Assembly (NCBI GenBank): GCA_019459485.1 | Contig: JAIBEZ010000067.1 | Location: forward strand, 1 to 64,000 | Length of the DNA: 64,000 nt | DNA from: Prolixibacteraceae bacterium | GTDB taxonomy: Bacteria; Bacteroidota; Bacteroidia; Bacteroidales; Prolixibacteraceae | Direction of reading: 5' to 3' | Shown: positions 27,130 through 36,829 of the stretch, in pieces | How the letters are laid out: every line of letters starts with the position of its first letter | Numbering within the stretch: the first letter of the stretch is position 1 | The notes under the pieces: generated by a model | Seen by the model: only the letters and a program-made list of their open reading frames with translations | Database searches by the model: none | What the model was told of the DNA's origin: nothing | Translations under genes and position numbers: made by a program

Positions 27130-27148
27130 TTGTTATTAATCGTAACAA
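27130..27148. promoter_or_regulatory. Operator-like inverted repeat, copy 2
   Basis: TTGTTA-N7-TAACAA is a perfect 6-bp palindrome 22 bp upstream of imuA's ATG. It is a likely binding site of the divergent LexA-like repressor. Confidence 0.55.
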
Positions 27149-27169
27149 ATATAGAATTATTTTTTAATT

Positions 27170-27919
27170 ATGAGTGAGTTAGCCGAAAAAAAAGAAATCA
27201 TCAGGCAGCTGAAAGAGAAGATTCTTTCGCTGGAGGGATTCAACACCGGACCCGATAGCCGGCTGCTTGATTTTGGGCTGGGACCGATGAACGCGGCATT
27301 TCCCGGAGGTGCTTTTCCTGTCGGGGCGATACACGAATTTATCAGCCCAACGGAAACCTGCGCTGCCGCAGCAAACGGATTTCTTGCAGGGCTATTGAGC
27401 ACACTCATGAAAAAAGGAGGCGTCTGCCTGTGGATAAGCGCCAGACGTAAATTGTTCGCTCCGGGGCTGAAATTCTTCGGAGTTGAACCGCACCGGGTCA
27501 TTTTTATTGATGTCAGGCGCGAAAAGGAAGCGCTTTGGGTGATGGAGCAGGGGCTGAAATGCAATTCGCTGGCTGCTGTAGTCGCTGAATTGCGGGACAT
27601 CAGCTTTGCCGAATCCCGGCGGTTGCAACTGGCTGTCGAAACCAGTAAGGTAACCGGCTTTCTGCATCGGCAGGGTTCGCGCATGGAAAATACACTGGCC
27701 TGTGTGTCCCGTTGGAAAATCAGGCCGTTGGCAAGCAAAACCGGTGAACTTCCCGGTGTGGGATTTCCCTATCTGGAGGTGGAGCTGGTTAAAATCCGTA
27801 ACGGCAGACCGGGCATTTGGCAGTTCGAGTGGAAAAATGGTGGATTCAAAGTTTTACCTGATCGAACCAAGGCTGTTGTAAAACCGCCGGTATCTCAAAA
27901 GCAACGACACTATGCCTAG
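27170..27919 (+). CDS. imuA: ImuA-like RecA-fold protein of the mutasome
   Basis: A 249-residue protein of the SulA/RecA-like ImuA type. The conserved opening FGLGPMNAAFPGGAFPVGAIHEF and the strand GVCLWISARRKLFAPGLKFFGV are typical of the ImuA family, which resembles RecA but has a degenerate Walker A. With ImuB and DnaE2 it forms the inducible mutasome for error-prone synthesis past DNA damage. It overlaps imuB by 8 bp. Control is probably by the divergent S24 repressor. Confidence 0.85.
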   Translation: MSELAEKKEIIRQLKEKILSLEGFNTGPDSRLLDFGLGPMNAAFPGGAFPVGAIHEFISPTETCAAAANGFLAGLLSTLMKKGGVCLWISARRKLFAPGLKFFGVEPHRVIFIDVRREKEALWVMEQGLKCNSLAAVVAELRDISFAESRRLQLAVETSKVTGFLHRQGSRMENTLACVSRWKIRPLASKTGELPGVGFPYLEVELVKIRNGRPGIWQFEWKNGGFKVLPDRTKAVVKPPVSQKQRHYA

Positions 27920-29408
27920 ACGATATCTTTATATCTGGTTTCGATATTTGGCTACCGACCGGCTGGCCAAAATCAGGCCCGAGCTTCGGGGCAAGCCCTT
28001 TCTGCTGTATGCTCCGGAACACGGACGGATGGTGGTCAGGGCATCCAGCCAAAACCTTTTAAAGGACGGTATTTCGCCTGGCATGGTGGTGGCTGATGTG
28101 CGGGCCATATTACCTTCGGTAGAGGTATTTCCTGCTGATTTGGCAGCGGAAGAAAAGTTGCTGGGAGCTCTTGCAGAATGGAGCATTTGTTATGCTCCGA
28201 TTGTTGCCACCGATTCACCGGACGGATTGATTCTGGATATATCCGGTTGCCCGCATTTGTGGGGAGGTGAGCTTCCCTATCTCCAATCAATCACAGCCCG
28301 TTTTCGTAAGGGAGGATACGATGTGCGCGCGGCCATCGCTGATACTATTGGCACTGCCTGGGCCGTAGCTCGCTATGGAAGAAATGAAATGATCATTGAA
28401 TCCGGCAGACAGGCAGCAGCTCTTTTCCCGCTTCCTCCGGCTGCTCTGCGGTTGGACAGTTCCACTTTGCAGCGCATGGAAAAACTCGGGTTCCGGCAAA
28501 TCGGACAATTCATCGATATTCCCCGATTGAACCTGCGCCGAAGATTTGGCGAGGCCATGCTCATCCGATTGGAACAGGCGTTGGGAGCAATTCCGGAACC
28601 ATTGAAACCTGTTCAGCCTGCTCCGGTTTATCTGGAACGATTGCCCTGTATGGAACCCATCCGCACTGCTACGGGAATCGAAATAGCCATGAAGCGCCTG
28701 CTGGAGACTTTGTGCGAACGCTTCTTCAACGAAGGAAAAGGTATGCGTACCGGAATCTTTAAAGGTTACCGTATTGACGGGGAAACCGTGCAAGTCAGTG
28801 TCGGCACCAATCGCGCATCGCGCAATGCAGCACACCTCTTCAAACTATTTGAACTGAAGATACCTGAAATAGAACCTGCACTCGGAATTGAACTGTTCAC
28901 ACTGGAAGCAACCCTGGTTGAAGATGTAAGCGAAACCCAGGAAGCTTTGTGGAGTACTGCAAACCGTGATCAGGCGGCTATTTCTGAATTAGTGGACAAC
29001 ATTGCGGGGAAAGTGGGTATTCAGGCCATTCACCGCTATTTGCCATTGGAACATTACTGGCCGGAAAGTTCAGTAAAAGAAGTTATCTCTCTGGAAGAAC
29101 AGCCGGAAACGGAATGGCGCACCGACCGTCCCCGTCCCATTCATCTTTTGTCGGAGCCGGAGCCCATCGAAGTTATGGTGGTTTTGCCGGATTATCCTCC
29201 GATGCACTTTCGGTACAAAAGCGAACTTATCCGCATTGTTCGCGCCGACGGTCCTGAGCGTATCGAGCAGGAATGGTGGCTTAAAAGCGGCCCTCCGCGT
29301 GATTATTACAGGGTTGAAGATGAAAGCGGCGCCCGTTACTGGCTGTTCCGGCTGGGCTTGTACGGGAACAGGAAACCGCAATGGTTTTTGCATGGATATT
29401 TCGTTTGA
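27912..29408 (+). CDS. imuB: ImuB, inactive Y-family polymerase
   Basis: A 498-residue Y-family polymerase relative. The palm is recognisable (RYLYIWFRYLATDR at the start; SPDGLILDISGCPHLWGG in the middle; LGFRQIGQFIDIPRLNLRRRFG in the thumb), but the catalytic acids are gone: the N-terminal D-x-D is replaced and the usual S-x-DE is SPDG. In studied systems ImuB is a scaffold that binds the beta clamp, ImuA and DnaE2. The context, overlapping imuA and in front of dnaE2, is the standard one. Confidence 0.88.
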   Translation: MPRRYLYIWFRYLATDRLAKIRPELRGKPFLLYAPEHGRMVVRASSQNLLKDGISPGMVVADVRAILPSVEVFPADLAAEEKLLGALAEWSICYAPIVATDSPDGLILDISGCPHLWGGELPYLQSITARFRKGGYDVRAAIADTIGTAWAVARYGRNEMIIESGRQAAALFPLPPAALRLDSSTLQRMEKLGFRQIGQFIDIPRLNLRRRFGEAMLIRLEQALGAIPEPLKPVQPAPVYLERLPCMEPIRTATGIEIAMKRLLETLCERFFNEGKGMRTGIFKGYRIDGETVQVSVGTNRASRNAAHLFKLFELKIPEIEPALGIELFTLEATLVEDVSETQEALWSTANRDQAAISELVDNIAGKVGIQAIHRYLPLEHYWPESSVKEVISLEEQPETEWRTDRPRPIHLLSEPEPIEVMVVLPDYPPMHFRYKSELIRIVRADGPERIEQEWWLKSGPPRDYYRVEDESGARYWLFRLGLYGNRKPQWFLHGYFV

Positions 29409-29487
29409 AAGCAAAACTGAAAAGAAGATATGAGTCATGAGTTACGAAACTGAAAACTGTGACTGCGACTGAAAACTTGAAACTGAA

Positions 29488-32400
29488 ATGGATTACGCAG
29501 AATTACAGGTAACCTCGAACTTTACGTTTCTCAGGGGTGGCTCCCATCCTGAGGAAATGGTTGAACAGGCAGCAGAACTGGGCTACAAAGCTATTGCCAT
29601 TACTGACCGGAACACGCTGGCGGGCATTGTTCGCGCCCACGTAGCTGCACGTGACAAAAATATTCGTTTCATACCTGCATGTCGCCTCGACTTGTTGGAT
29701 GGTCCGAGTTTGCTGGCTTATCCCACCAGTAAAGCTGCATACGCAAATTTATCGGCATTGCTTACCGGAGGCAATCTTCGTGCTGAAAAGGGAGATTGCC
29801 ACCTGTATCGTGCTGATGTTTACAAATACGCCACTGGCATAAAATTTATCGTGATCCCGCCGCCATCTCTCAATGCCGATTTTGATTTCGAGCACGGGTT
29901 TATCAAAGCGCTGGAAGAATATAAAGAAGCATTGGGCAGCAGCCTTTACCTTGGTGCAAATTTCGGTTACAAAGGTGACGATCACAAAAAGATGTTCCGT
30001 CTTTCACAACTGGAGGAGCGATTGGAAATTCCGCTGATAGCAACCAATAATGTGCATTACCATGCAGCGGAGCGTCGCGAATTACAGGATGTTTTGACCT
30101 GTATCCGGGAGAAATGCACCATTCATTCGGCTGGCTTCAAGTTACACCCAAACGCAGAGCGCTACCTGAAACCGATTGACGAAATACATCGCCTTTTTCG
30201 GCAGTATCCTGAAGCAATCAATCGCGCACTGGAACTGGCGGATGCCTGCCAATTTTCGCTGGATGAATTAAAATACCTGTATCCTGAAGAAATTACCAGT
30301 GAAGGCAGAACCCCGATGGAAGAGTTGGTTTACCTTACCTGGAAAGGCGCCCACGAGCATTTTGGTAAAGTGATTCCCCCAAAGATCAGGGAAACCATTG
30401 ATATGGAACTGGAGTTTATCGGGAGGAAAGACTACGCTTCTTATTTTCTTACCGTGTATGATTATGTGCGCGAAGCCCGGTCACGGAAAATACTGTGCCA
30501 GGGACGTGGTTCTGCAGCCAATTCTGTGATTTGCTATTGTCTGGGCATCACTTCGGTCGATCCATCTAAATTTAAATTGTTATTTGCCCGGTTTATGAGC
30601 GACGAACGCAATGAGCCACCCGATATTGACGTGGATTTTGAACATGAACGCCGAGAGGAAATCATGCAATACATCTACGAAAAATACGGTCGGGACCGGG
30701 CCGGAATTGTGGCTACCGTTACCCAGGTACACTGGAAAGGAGCTGTGCGCGATGTGGGAAAAGCGATGGGATTATCAACAGATACCATTAACGTTCTTTC
30801 GAAATCGGCCTACGAATTTACCGAAGATTGGTTTGAGGGGAAAGCCCCGGATTCTTCCAGTTTCAGCTCTCAGGACCCGCACTTACGAAAGGTGCTCGAA
30901 TTGACAGGACAGTACATTGGTTTCCCGCGTCAGTTGGGACAGCATACGGGAGGGTTCGTAATTACCCGAGGAAAACTGCACGAACTGTGCCCAATCCTGA
31001 ATGCGCGTATGGAGGATCGAACGAATGTTGAGTGGAACAAAGACGACATTGAGGCCCTTGGTTTTATGAAAGTTGACGTGCTTTCGCTGGGAATGCTGAC
31101 CTGCATCCGCAAAGCTTTTGACCTGGCTGAGATACATTACAACCTGAATCTCACACTGGCCAACATTCCGCAGGACGATCCAAAAGTTTATGAAATGATT
31201 AGCCATGCTGATACGCTTGGAGTCTTCCAGATTGAAAGCCGGGCGCAAATGTCGATGTTACCCAGATTAAGACCACGTAATTTTTACGATTTGGTCATTG
31301 AAGTGGCCATTGTGAGACCCGGACCAATTCAGGGCGATATGGTGCATCCGTATTTAAAAAGAAGAAACGGTGAAGAACCGGTAGAATTTCCGTCGAAGGA
31401 GCTGGAAGAAATTTTGGGCAAAACGCTGGGGGTTCCTTTATTTCAGGAACAGGCCATGGAAATATCCATTGTAGCTGCTGGCTTTACGCCTGCTGAAGCA
31501 GATGGTTTACGCCGGAGTATGGCGACCTTTAAAGCGAAAGGAAAAGTAAGCTGGTACCGCGAAAAACTGGTAGGAGGCATGATGAAAAAAGGTTATACCG
31601 AAGAGTTTGCCTTGCGGGTATTCAAGCAGATTGAAGGCTTCGGAAGCTATGGTTTCCCTGAAAGTCACGCAGCCAGTTTTGCCCTGTTGGTGTATATTTC
31701 ATCCTGGATAAAATGTTATTACCCCGATATATTTGCGGCAGCTTTGTTAAACAGCCAGCCAATGGGTTTTTACCAGCCCGCGCAGATTGTGATCGATGCC
31801 CGAAAACATGGCGTAACAGTTCGTCCGGTAGATATCAACTACTCTCAATGGGACAATACGCTGGAAGAAAAGGACGGTCGCTATTGCGCTGTCCGTCTAG
31901 GTTTCCGGCAGGTGAAAGGGCTTCGGGAAGAAGATATGCAGACGCTTGTTACCGGAAGACTTGTAAGCTATCGAAATATCGATCAGTTGCTCAATGCAGG
32001 AGTTTCGTCCTCTGCGATGGAAAGGCTTGCCGATGCGGATGCTTTCCGTTCCATTGGTCTCGACCGCAGGCAAGCGCTATGGGAAGTGTCGGCGCTGCAC
32101 GACCATCCCACCGGAATGTTTACCGGAACACCTTCGCAAAGTACAACGGAGCAGTGGACAGAATTACCTGTTATGACAACCGGAGAACATGTGATACAGG
32201 ACTATTCCAGCACTTCGCTGTCGTTAAAAGCCCATCCGGTCAGTTTTCTTCGACAGTCACTAAATCAGATGCGAGTTGCGCCTACTTCAGAATTAAGCAA
32301 AATGAAAAACGGTATGTCGGTCAGGGTGTGCGGTTTGATAACAGTTCGTCAGCGTCCCGGCACAGCTAAAGGAGTGCTGTTTATTACCATCGAAGATGAA

Positions 32401-32709
32401 AGTGGGTTTGCCAATCTGGTGGTTTGGAGCAAGACTTTTGAGAAGTACCGGAAAGTAATTCTGCAATCGCGGCTGTTGATGGTGGAAGGGAAACTGCAAA
32501 TTGCAGGAGAAGTCATTCATGTGGTAGTCAGCGCCTGTTTTAACCTGAATGAACTGATGAGTCTTGACTTTGAAGGGCGCAATCCTGGTTCCATGCAGAA
32601 ACCGGCCAATAGTAATAAAACGAATACGGAAGAAGTTTCAGGAAAAGATAAAAATTTCGACAGCAAGTTTGTACAAGGCGAGCTTTTCCCTTCACGGGAC
32701 TTCAAATAA
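29488..32709 (+). CDS. dnaE2: Error-prone DNA polymerase III alpha subunit DnaE2 (ImuC)
   Basis: A 1,073-residue C-family polymerase. An N-terminal PHP domain (YAELQVTSNFTFLRGGSHPE, AITDRNTLAG) is followed by the catalytic palm with PDIDVDFEHERREE and the third aspartate in FMKVDVLSLGML. The C-terminal OB fold is seen in GLITVRQRPGTAKGVLFITI. The length fits DnaE2 rather than replicative DnaE, which is longer. It does translesion synthesis with ImuA and ImuB. The 79-bp gap behind imuB contains a copy of the dispersed GACTGA repeat. Confidence 0.92.
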   Translation: MDYAELQVTSNFTFLRGGSHPEEMVEQAAELGYKAIAITDRNTLAGIVRAHVAARDKNIRFIPACRLDLLDGPSLLAYPTSKAAYANLSALLTGGNLRAEKGDCHLYRADVYKYATGIKFIVIPPPSLNADFDFEHGFIKALEEYKEALGSSLYLGANFGYKGDDHKKMFRLSQLEERLEIPLIATNNVHYHAAERRELQDVLTCIREKCTIHSAGFKLHPNAERYLKPIDEIHRLFRQYPEAINRALELADACQFSLDELKYLYPEEITSEGRTPMEELVYLTWKGAHEHFGKVIPPKIRETIDMELEFIGRKDYASYFLTVYDYVREARSRKILCQGRGSAANSVICYCLGITSVDPSKFKLLFARFMSDERNEPPDIDVDFEHERREEIMQYIYEKYGRDRAGIVATVTQVHWKGAVRDVGKAMGLSTDTINVLSKSAYEFTEDWFEGKAPDSSSFSSQDPHLRKVLELTGQYIGFPRQLGQHTGGFVITRGKLHELCPILNARMEDRTNVEWNKDDIEALGFMKVDVLSLGMLTCIRKAFDLAEIHYNLNLTLANIPQDDPKVYEMISHADTLGVFQIESRAQMSMLPRLRPRNFYDLVIEVAIVRPGPIQGDMVHPYLKRRNGEEPVEFPSKELEEILGKTLGVPLFQEQAMEISIVAAGFTPAEADGLRRSMATFKAKGKVSWYREKLVGGMMKKGYTEEFALRVFKQIEGFGSYGFPESHAASFALLVYISSWIKCYYPDIFAAALLNSQPMGFYQPAQIVIDARKHGVTVRPVDINYSQWDNTLEEKDGRYCAVRLGFRQVKGLREEDMQTLVTGRLVSYRNIDQLLNAGVSSSAMERLADADAFRSIGLDRRQALWEVSALHDHPTGMFTGTPSQSTTEQWTELPVMTTGEHVIQDYSSTSLSLKAHPVSFLRQSLNQMRVAPTSELSKMKNGMSVRVCGLITVRQRPGTAKGVLFITIEDESGFANLVVWSKTFEKYRKVILQSRLLMVEGKLQIAGEVIHVVVSACFNLNELMSLDFEGRNPGSMQKPANSNKTNTEEVSGKDKNFDSKFVQGELFPSRDFK

Positions 32710-32817
32710 AAAATGCCTGACCTACTTTTTCGCCTTTTTAATTCTGCCTGAATTTGGTGCAACCAAAAGCATTAATTATTTTAGCAAAAATCTGATCGGA
32801 AATTTAAAATATCAGCT

Positions 32818-33882
32818 ATGTCAAAACTATTGTCGCCACTTATAATTAAAGATATCGTATTTAGAAACAGGATTGCCATCTCACCCATGTGCCAGTATTC
32901 TGCTGTCGATGGGTTTGCAAACGATTGGCATTTGGTGCATTTAGGAAGTCGCGCTGTTGGAGGCGCTGCATTAATCATTCAGGAAGCTACCGCTGTTTCG
33001 CCGGAAGGTCGTATTACACCTGCCGATCTTGGTATTTATAAAGAGGAACACATTGAAAAGTTGCAAAGTATTGCATCATTTATTAATCAGCAAGGAGCCG
33101 TAGCTGGAATTCAACTGGCTCATGCCGGAAGAAAAGCAAGTTGTGCCTTACCCTGGAATGGAGGAAAGCAGCTGAGTGAAAACGCCGGAGGATGGAGAAC
33201 AGTTGCCCCTTCGGCTGTGGCTTTTAATCCTGAAGATAACATTCCGAAGGAATTGGATACCAATGGGATTCTAAAGGTAATTGCTGATTTTAAAGTTGCG
33301 GCATCACGGGCATTGCAGGCCGGTTATAAACTAATTGAAATTCATGCAGCACACGGATACCTGATTCACCAGTTTCTTTCACCTTTGAGCAATCGCCGAA
33401 CGGATGAATATGGCGGTAGTTTTGAAAACAGGATACGCCTGTTGCTGGAAATTTTAAAAGCAGTACAAACTGTTTGGCCGCAAAATCTTCCGTTGTTTGT
33501 GCGAATATCAGCTACCGACTGGGTTGAGGGAGGCTGGGACATTGATGAAGCGATTAAACTTTCATTCCTATTAAAAACGAATGGCGTTGATCTGATTGAC
33601 TGTTCATCGGGAGGATTGGTCCCTCATGCAAAAATTCCGCTTGGTCCCGGATATCAGGTAGCTTTTGCTGAACGAATTAAAAAAGACGCAGGCATCTTAA
33701 CCGGAGCAGTTGGAATGATAACAGAAGTTCAGCAGGCAGAAGATATATTGGCAAAGGGTGAAGCTGACCTTATTTTGATTGCGAGAGAATCACTCAGGAA
33801 GCCCTATTTCGCTTTTCATGCCGCACAGGTTTTAAATGATGATATTGAATGGCCCTTGCAATATCTGAGAGCGAAATTGTAA
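32818..33882 (+). CDS. YqjM-type old yellow enzyme (NADPH-dependent flavin oxidoreductase)
   Basis: A 354-residue TIM-barrel flavoenzyme of the thermophilic-like OYE class. Visible marks are SPMCQYSAVDG with the FMN-tuning Cys, QLAHAGRKAS, the substrate-binding pair in EIHAAHGYLIHQFLSP, LSNRRTDEYGGSFENR, and the FMN phosphate loop GAVGMI...LIARESLRKP. Such enzymes reduce C=C bonds of alpha,beta-unsaturated carbonyl compounds in the cytoplasm. It stands alone behind dnaE2; a link with damage response is possible but not shown. Confidence 0.9.
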   Translation: MSKLLSPLIIKDIVFRNRIAISPMCQYSAVDGFANDWHLVHLGSRAVGGAALIIQEATAVSPEGRITPADLGIYKEEHIEKLQSIASFINQQGAVAGIQLAHAGRKASCALPWNGGKQLSENAGGWRTVAPSAVAFNPEDNIPKELDTNGILKVIADFKVAASRALQAGYKLIEIHAAHGYLIHQFLSPLSNRRTDEYGGSFENRIRLLLEILKAVQTVWPQNLPLFVRISATDWVEGGWDIDEAIKLSFLLKTNGVDLIDCSSGGLVPHAKIPLGPGYQVAFAERIKKDAGILTGAVGMITEVQQAEDILAKGEADLILIARESLRKPYFAFHAAQVLNDDIEWPLQYLRAKL

Positions 33883-33966
33883 TTTCACACAGAACAATGA
33901 TTATTCTGGAGTTGACCCGATAAATCGGGACAGGCGATGTGGCAATTAAAAAACAAATTACAACGC

Positions 33967-34629
33967 ATGAAAAAATTCTTTGCCATTTTATTCCTGACTT
34001 GTGTTTTATTCCCAACTGTATATGCCCAGTCGCACTGGTCGTTCGAAGTGCATAGTGGTCAGGTTTTTAATTTGCCCATGCCACTTACAATCAGGCAGGA
34101 TGGTTATCCCGATATTAAATTTTGGGCGCGATATTCTTCGGAATCTTTTATCCTTCCAATCTATTGGGATGTACGTTTGGGGCGATGGCAAAATAAACGA
34201 GCATGGGAGTTCGAAGTAATCCACCATAAACTTTATTTGAAAAATACTACGTCAGAAGTTCAGAAATTCAATGTTTCACATGGATTTAATTTGATCATGG
34301 TGAATCGTGGTTTCGAAAAAAAATCAATTCGTTACAGAACAGGAGCTGGAATTGTGCTGGCTCATCCGGAATCAAAAATCCGGGGCAAAGAATATGGTAC
34401 TTCGGTAGTTGACTTAGATATGGGGTATTACATTTCAGGCCCTGTAATTAATGTTGCCGTCAGCAGGCCGTTCTATATAGGTAACCGTTTCTACGTCAAT
34501 GCCGAAGCCAAAACTACATTGTCTTATTCAAGTATCAAAGTAGTTCAGGGAAATTCAGATGTTTACAATATTGCCTTTCATCTTATTCTGGGACTGGGAG
34601 CCGATCTTTTAAAATCCGGAAACGAGTGA
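33967..34629 (+). CDS. Hypothetical exported protein
   Basis: A 220-residue protein with a signal peptide (MKKFFAILFLTCVLFPTVYA, cleavage before QSHW). The mature part is rich in alternating strands (WSFEVHSGQVFNLPM, YISGPVINVAVSRPFYIGNRFYVNAEAKTTLSYSSI) and is probably an outer-membrane or periplasmic beta structure. No known family is recognised. The start at 33967 puts the signal peptide at the N-terminus. Confidence 0.65.
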   Translation: MKKFFAILFLTCVLFPTVYAQSHWSFEVHSGQVFNLPMPLTIRQDGYPDIKFWARYSSESFILPIYWDVRLGRWQNKRAWEFEVIHHKLYLKNTTSEVQKFNVSHGFNLIMVNRGFEKKSIRYRTGAGIVLAHPESKIRGKEYGTSVVDLDMGYYISGPVINVAVSRPFYIGNRFYVNAEAKTTLSYSSIKVVQGNSDVYNIAFHLILGLGADLLKSGNE

Positions 34630-34646
34630 AAGGTAAAGTAATGGAG

Positions 34647-35330
34647 TTATTTAAGTTCAATCAACTCCATGTATGATTGCAGCTTGCCATTTTTATCGTA
34701 ACTCTCTGTTTTAACAATTCCTACACCTTTCGCATACCAATCGATATTTTTAGAATTAACTTTTATGCCCATTACTACGGAATTAACCTCGCTCGTGAAT
34801 TTATACCCTTTGAAAGTACCTGCTTTTACAGTAATATCTTCAATGGCTTCCACTTTACGGTTGGTAACATTGGCCGACATTTTCATGTTGACGAACCCTA
34901 ATTTCATGGCCATTTCAACATTTGCATCGGGAAGCACATCGCCGGGCTTTGGATTCGAAGGAACTTCCAGATTATTACCGGTAACTTGAATTTCTGCCGG
35001 AATCTCACCATTTTGCTGAAAGGCCGCTTTGTTGATAAAATTGCTCATGTCGAAATAGAGCTTATCGCCTTTCTGGTGAATGGTAATCTCTTCCTTAAAT
35101 ACCAGTTTCTCCTTCGGGTCAAGTGATTCGACCAGATAGGTAATATCCATGTCGCTCCCATTGATTTTCAGATGAGTGATGGTGTATTTCACTGTATTGG
35201 TTTCCTTGTCCTTCTTATCGAAAGATTTGTAAACCAAAACGGTTCCTTCTTTGGTTGGGAAAAAGATTTCCTGGGCTTTCAGCGCAATGCCGAAAAAGAT
35301 CATCACTGTGAAAAGAATTAATTTTTTCAT
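34647..35330 (-). CDS. TapB/DUF3108-like periplasmic protein
   Basis: A 227-residue exported protein (signal MKKLILFTVMIFFGIALKA). The pattern FFPTKEGTVLVYKSFDKKDK, GNNLEVPSNPKPGDVLPDA, VKAGTFKGYKFTSEV and WYAKGVGIVKTESYDKNGKL is the one found in TapB-like/DUF3108-like proteins of Bacteroidota, a beta-rich fold of unknown role. It converges with the previous gene and lies upstream of the tandem OmpA genes on the same strand, but with its own leader. Confidence 0.7.
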   Translation of the reverse strand: MKKLILFTVMIFFGIALKAQEIFFPTKEGTVLVYKSFDKKDKETNTVKYTITHLKINGSDMDITYLVESLDPKEKLVFKEEITIHQKGDKLYFDMSNFINKAAFQQNGEIPAEIQVTGNNLEVPSNPKPGDVLPDANVEMAMKLGFVNMKMSANVTNRKVEAIEDITVKAGTFKGYKFTSEVNSVVMGIKVNSKNIDWYAKGVGIVKTESYDKNGKLQSYMELIELK

Positions 35331-35353
35331 TTCGTTTTGTTTTTGATTGGTTA

Positions 35354-36637
35354 TTAAAGTTTTACGAATTCAACCCTTCGGTTAAGTGCTTTATTTACTG
35401 GCGTGTCGTTTGGTGAAACAGGTTTTGTTTCGCCCAATCCATCGGTTTCAAGCCGGTCGGCACTTACACCAAACGATTTGGCAAGTTCCGCTTTGACAGC
35501 AGCAGCTCGACGTTTCGACAAATCCAGATTGGCGGCGTCCTGTCCATCGGCATCGGTATGGCCCACAATTTTCACTTTTACATCCGGAACTTCATTTAAT
35601 ACTGTAGCAATGTCTTTCAGCGTTCCGTACGATTCGGGTTTTACAACATCTTTGTTCACATCGAAATAAATTCCGTAAGTAACCAGTTTACCTTCAGTAA
35701 GTAGCTTATTTCGCGTATCGGGAGCAGCGGTGGTAATTTTAATGTTGGAGATGTATGAGCCGGCTGATGCACCCCGGTATAATTTGAAACACAAGCGCGA
35801 GAATTTGCTTCCATCATAAATATTGGTTGGGATATCAATTACTTTACCACCTTTGTGGTAAATCCTGACGCGACGGTTCTGGACCCACACAATCACATGG
35901 TTTACTTTTTCGGGTTCAACAAGGTTATTGGTTGATGAGCCAGTAAGTTTCTCATTTACACCTTTTTTATAACCTGCTGTTTCCCAAATATTTTTTTCAA
36001 TTTTTATATGCAACCCGCAAGTTCCCGGATCGCCATTTTTATCCATTTCGCTATGGGCGCTTTCGCCAAAAATTACCATATCGGCCGCATATCTGCCTCC
36101 CTCTTTTTTAGGTACTATATCCAACTCTATGATAAAATTCTTAGGAAAATCAATGTCCTGCATTAACCAGTATGTACCCTCGGTACTGTTTAAATTGAAC
36201 CAGTTACCCGGAGCAATATTTAAGGTATTTACTTCTCCGGCAACATCGGTGGTCCAAAGTGCAGGAAAATCCCCTACTGCATCCTGGCTGAAATCTTCGT
36301 AGAGCAGCACCTTATCGCCGGGCACAAAATCGTACTTTGAAAAAGCCTCCAGCGATAAATTGGCGTCAACCGCAGGTTTTACTTTTTGTACTGATGGTTG
36401 ATTTTTCACTTGAGCCGAATCGGTCTCCAATTGATTGTCATCGGCTTTTTTCTTCCTGAAAATATCTTTTACCCCATCCTCCACCGCATCCAACCCTTTG
36501 CTGACTCCCTGATCGGCTTTGTTGTTTGCCCGGTTATTGGTCTGATTTTTTACTTTGCCTTTTAAATTGATTTGGGCATTCAGATTTACATTTACAAGAC
36601 AGAAAAAGAATACAAACAAAAATGGTAAAGCTTTCAT
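35354..36637 (-). CDS. OmpA-family outer-membrane protein, copy A
   Basis: A 427-residue exported protein. The signal peptide (MKALPFLFVFFFCLVNVNLNA) is followed by a basic/acidic linker (GLDAVEDGVKDIFRKKKADD), a lectin-like beta domain (about 105-305: KVLLYEDFSQDAVGDFPALW), and a C-terminal OmpA peptidoglycan-binding domain with the core VKIVGHTDADGQDAANLDLS, KRRAAAVKAEL and NRRVEFVKL. It links outer membrane and peptidoglycan; the middle domain may bind sugar. The neighbouring gene at 36830 is a clear paralogue, so this pair arose by tandem duplication. Confidence 0.88.
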   Translation of the reverse strand: MKALPFLFVFFFCLVNVNLNAQINLKGKVKNQTNNRANNKADQGVSKGLDAVEDGVKDIFRKKKADDNQLETDSAQVKNQPSVQKVKPAVDANLSLEAFSKYDFVPGDKVLLYEDFSQDAVGDFPALWTTDVAGEVNTLNIAPGNWFNLNSTEGTYWLMQDIDFPKNFIIELDIVPKKEGGRYAADMVIFGESAHSEMDKNGDPGTCGLHIKIEKNIWETAGYKKGVNEKLTGSSTNNLVEPEKVNHVIVWVQNRRVRIYHKGGKVIDIPTNIYDGSKFSRLCFKLYRGASAGSYISNIKITTAAPDTRNKLLTEGKLVTYGIYFDVNKDVVKPESYGTLKDIATVLNEVPDVKVKIVGHTDADGQDAANLDLSKRRAAAVKAELAKSFGVSADRLETDGLGETKPVSPNDTPVNKALNRRVEFVKL

Positions 36638-36829
36638 TGGTCTGATTTTTTTGGATTTTTCTATTCAATGAAAATAATTCAGTCTTTCTGCTTGCAATAA
36701 TTCGAATCAAAAAGACATCATTTAGTCAGGTTAAAAACCGTCATTACCAAAGAGAAAAGTTGCATTAATCACATCTCATTCAATTCACTTTATACTTTTT
36801 ATATCAGAAATTATCTAATTTACAAACAA

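Noticed and set aside
27912-29408. Calling ImuB an active DNA polymerase
   Set aside because: The N-terminal and SxDE catalytic acids are replaced, as in other ImuB proteins.
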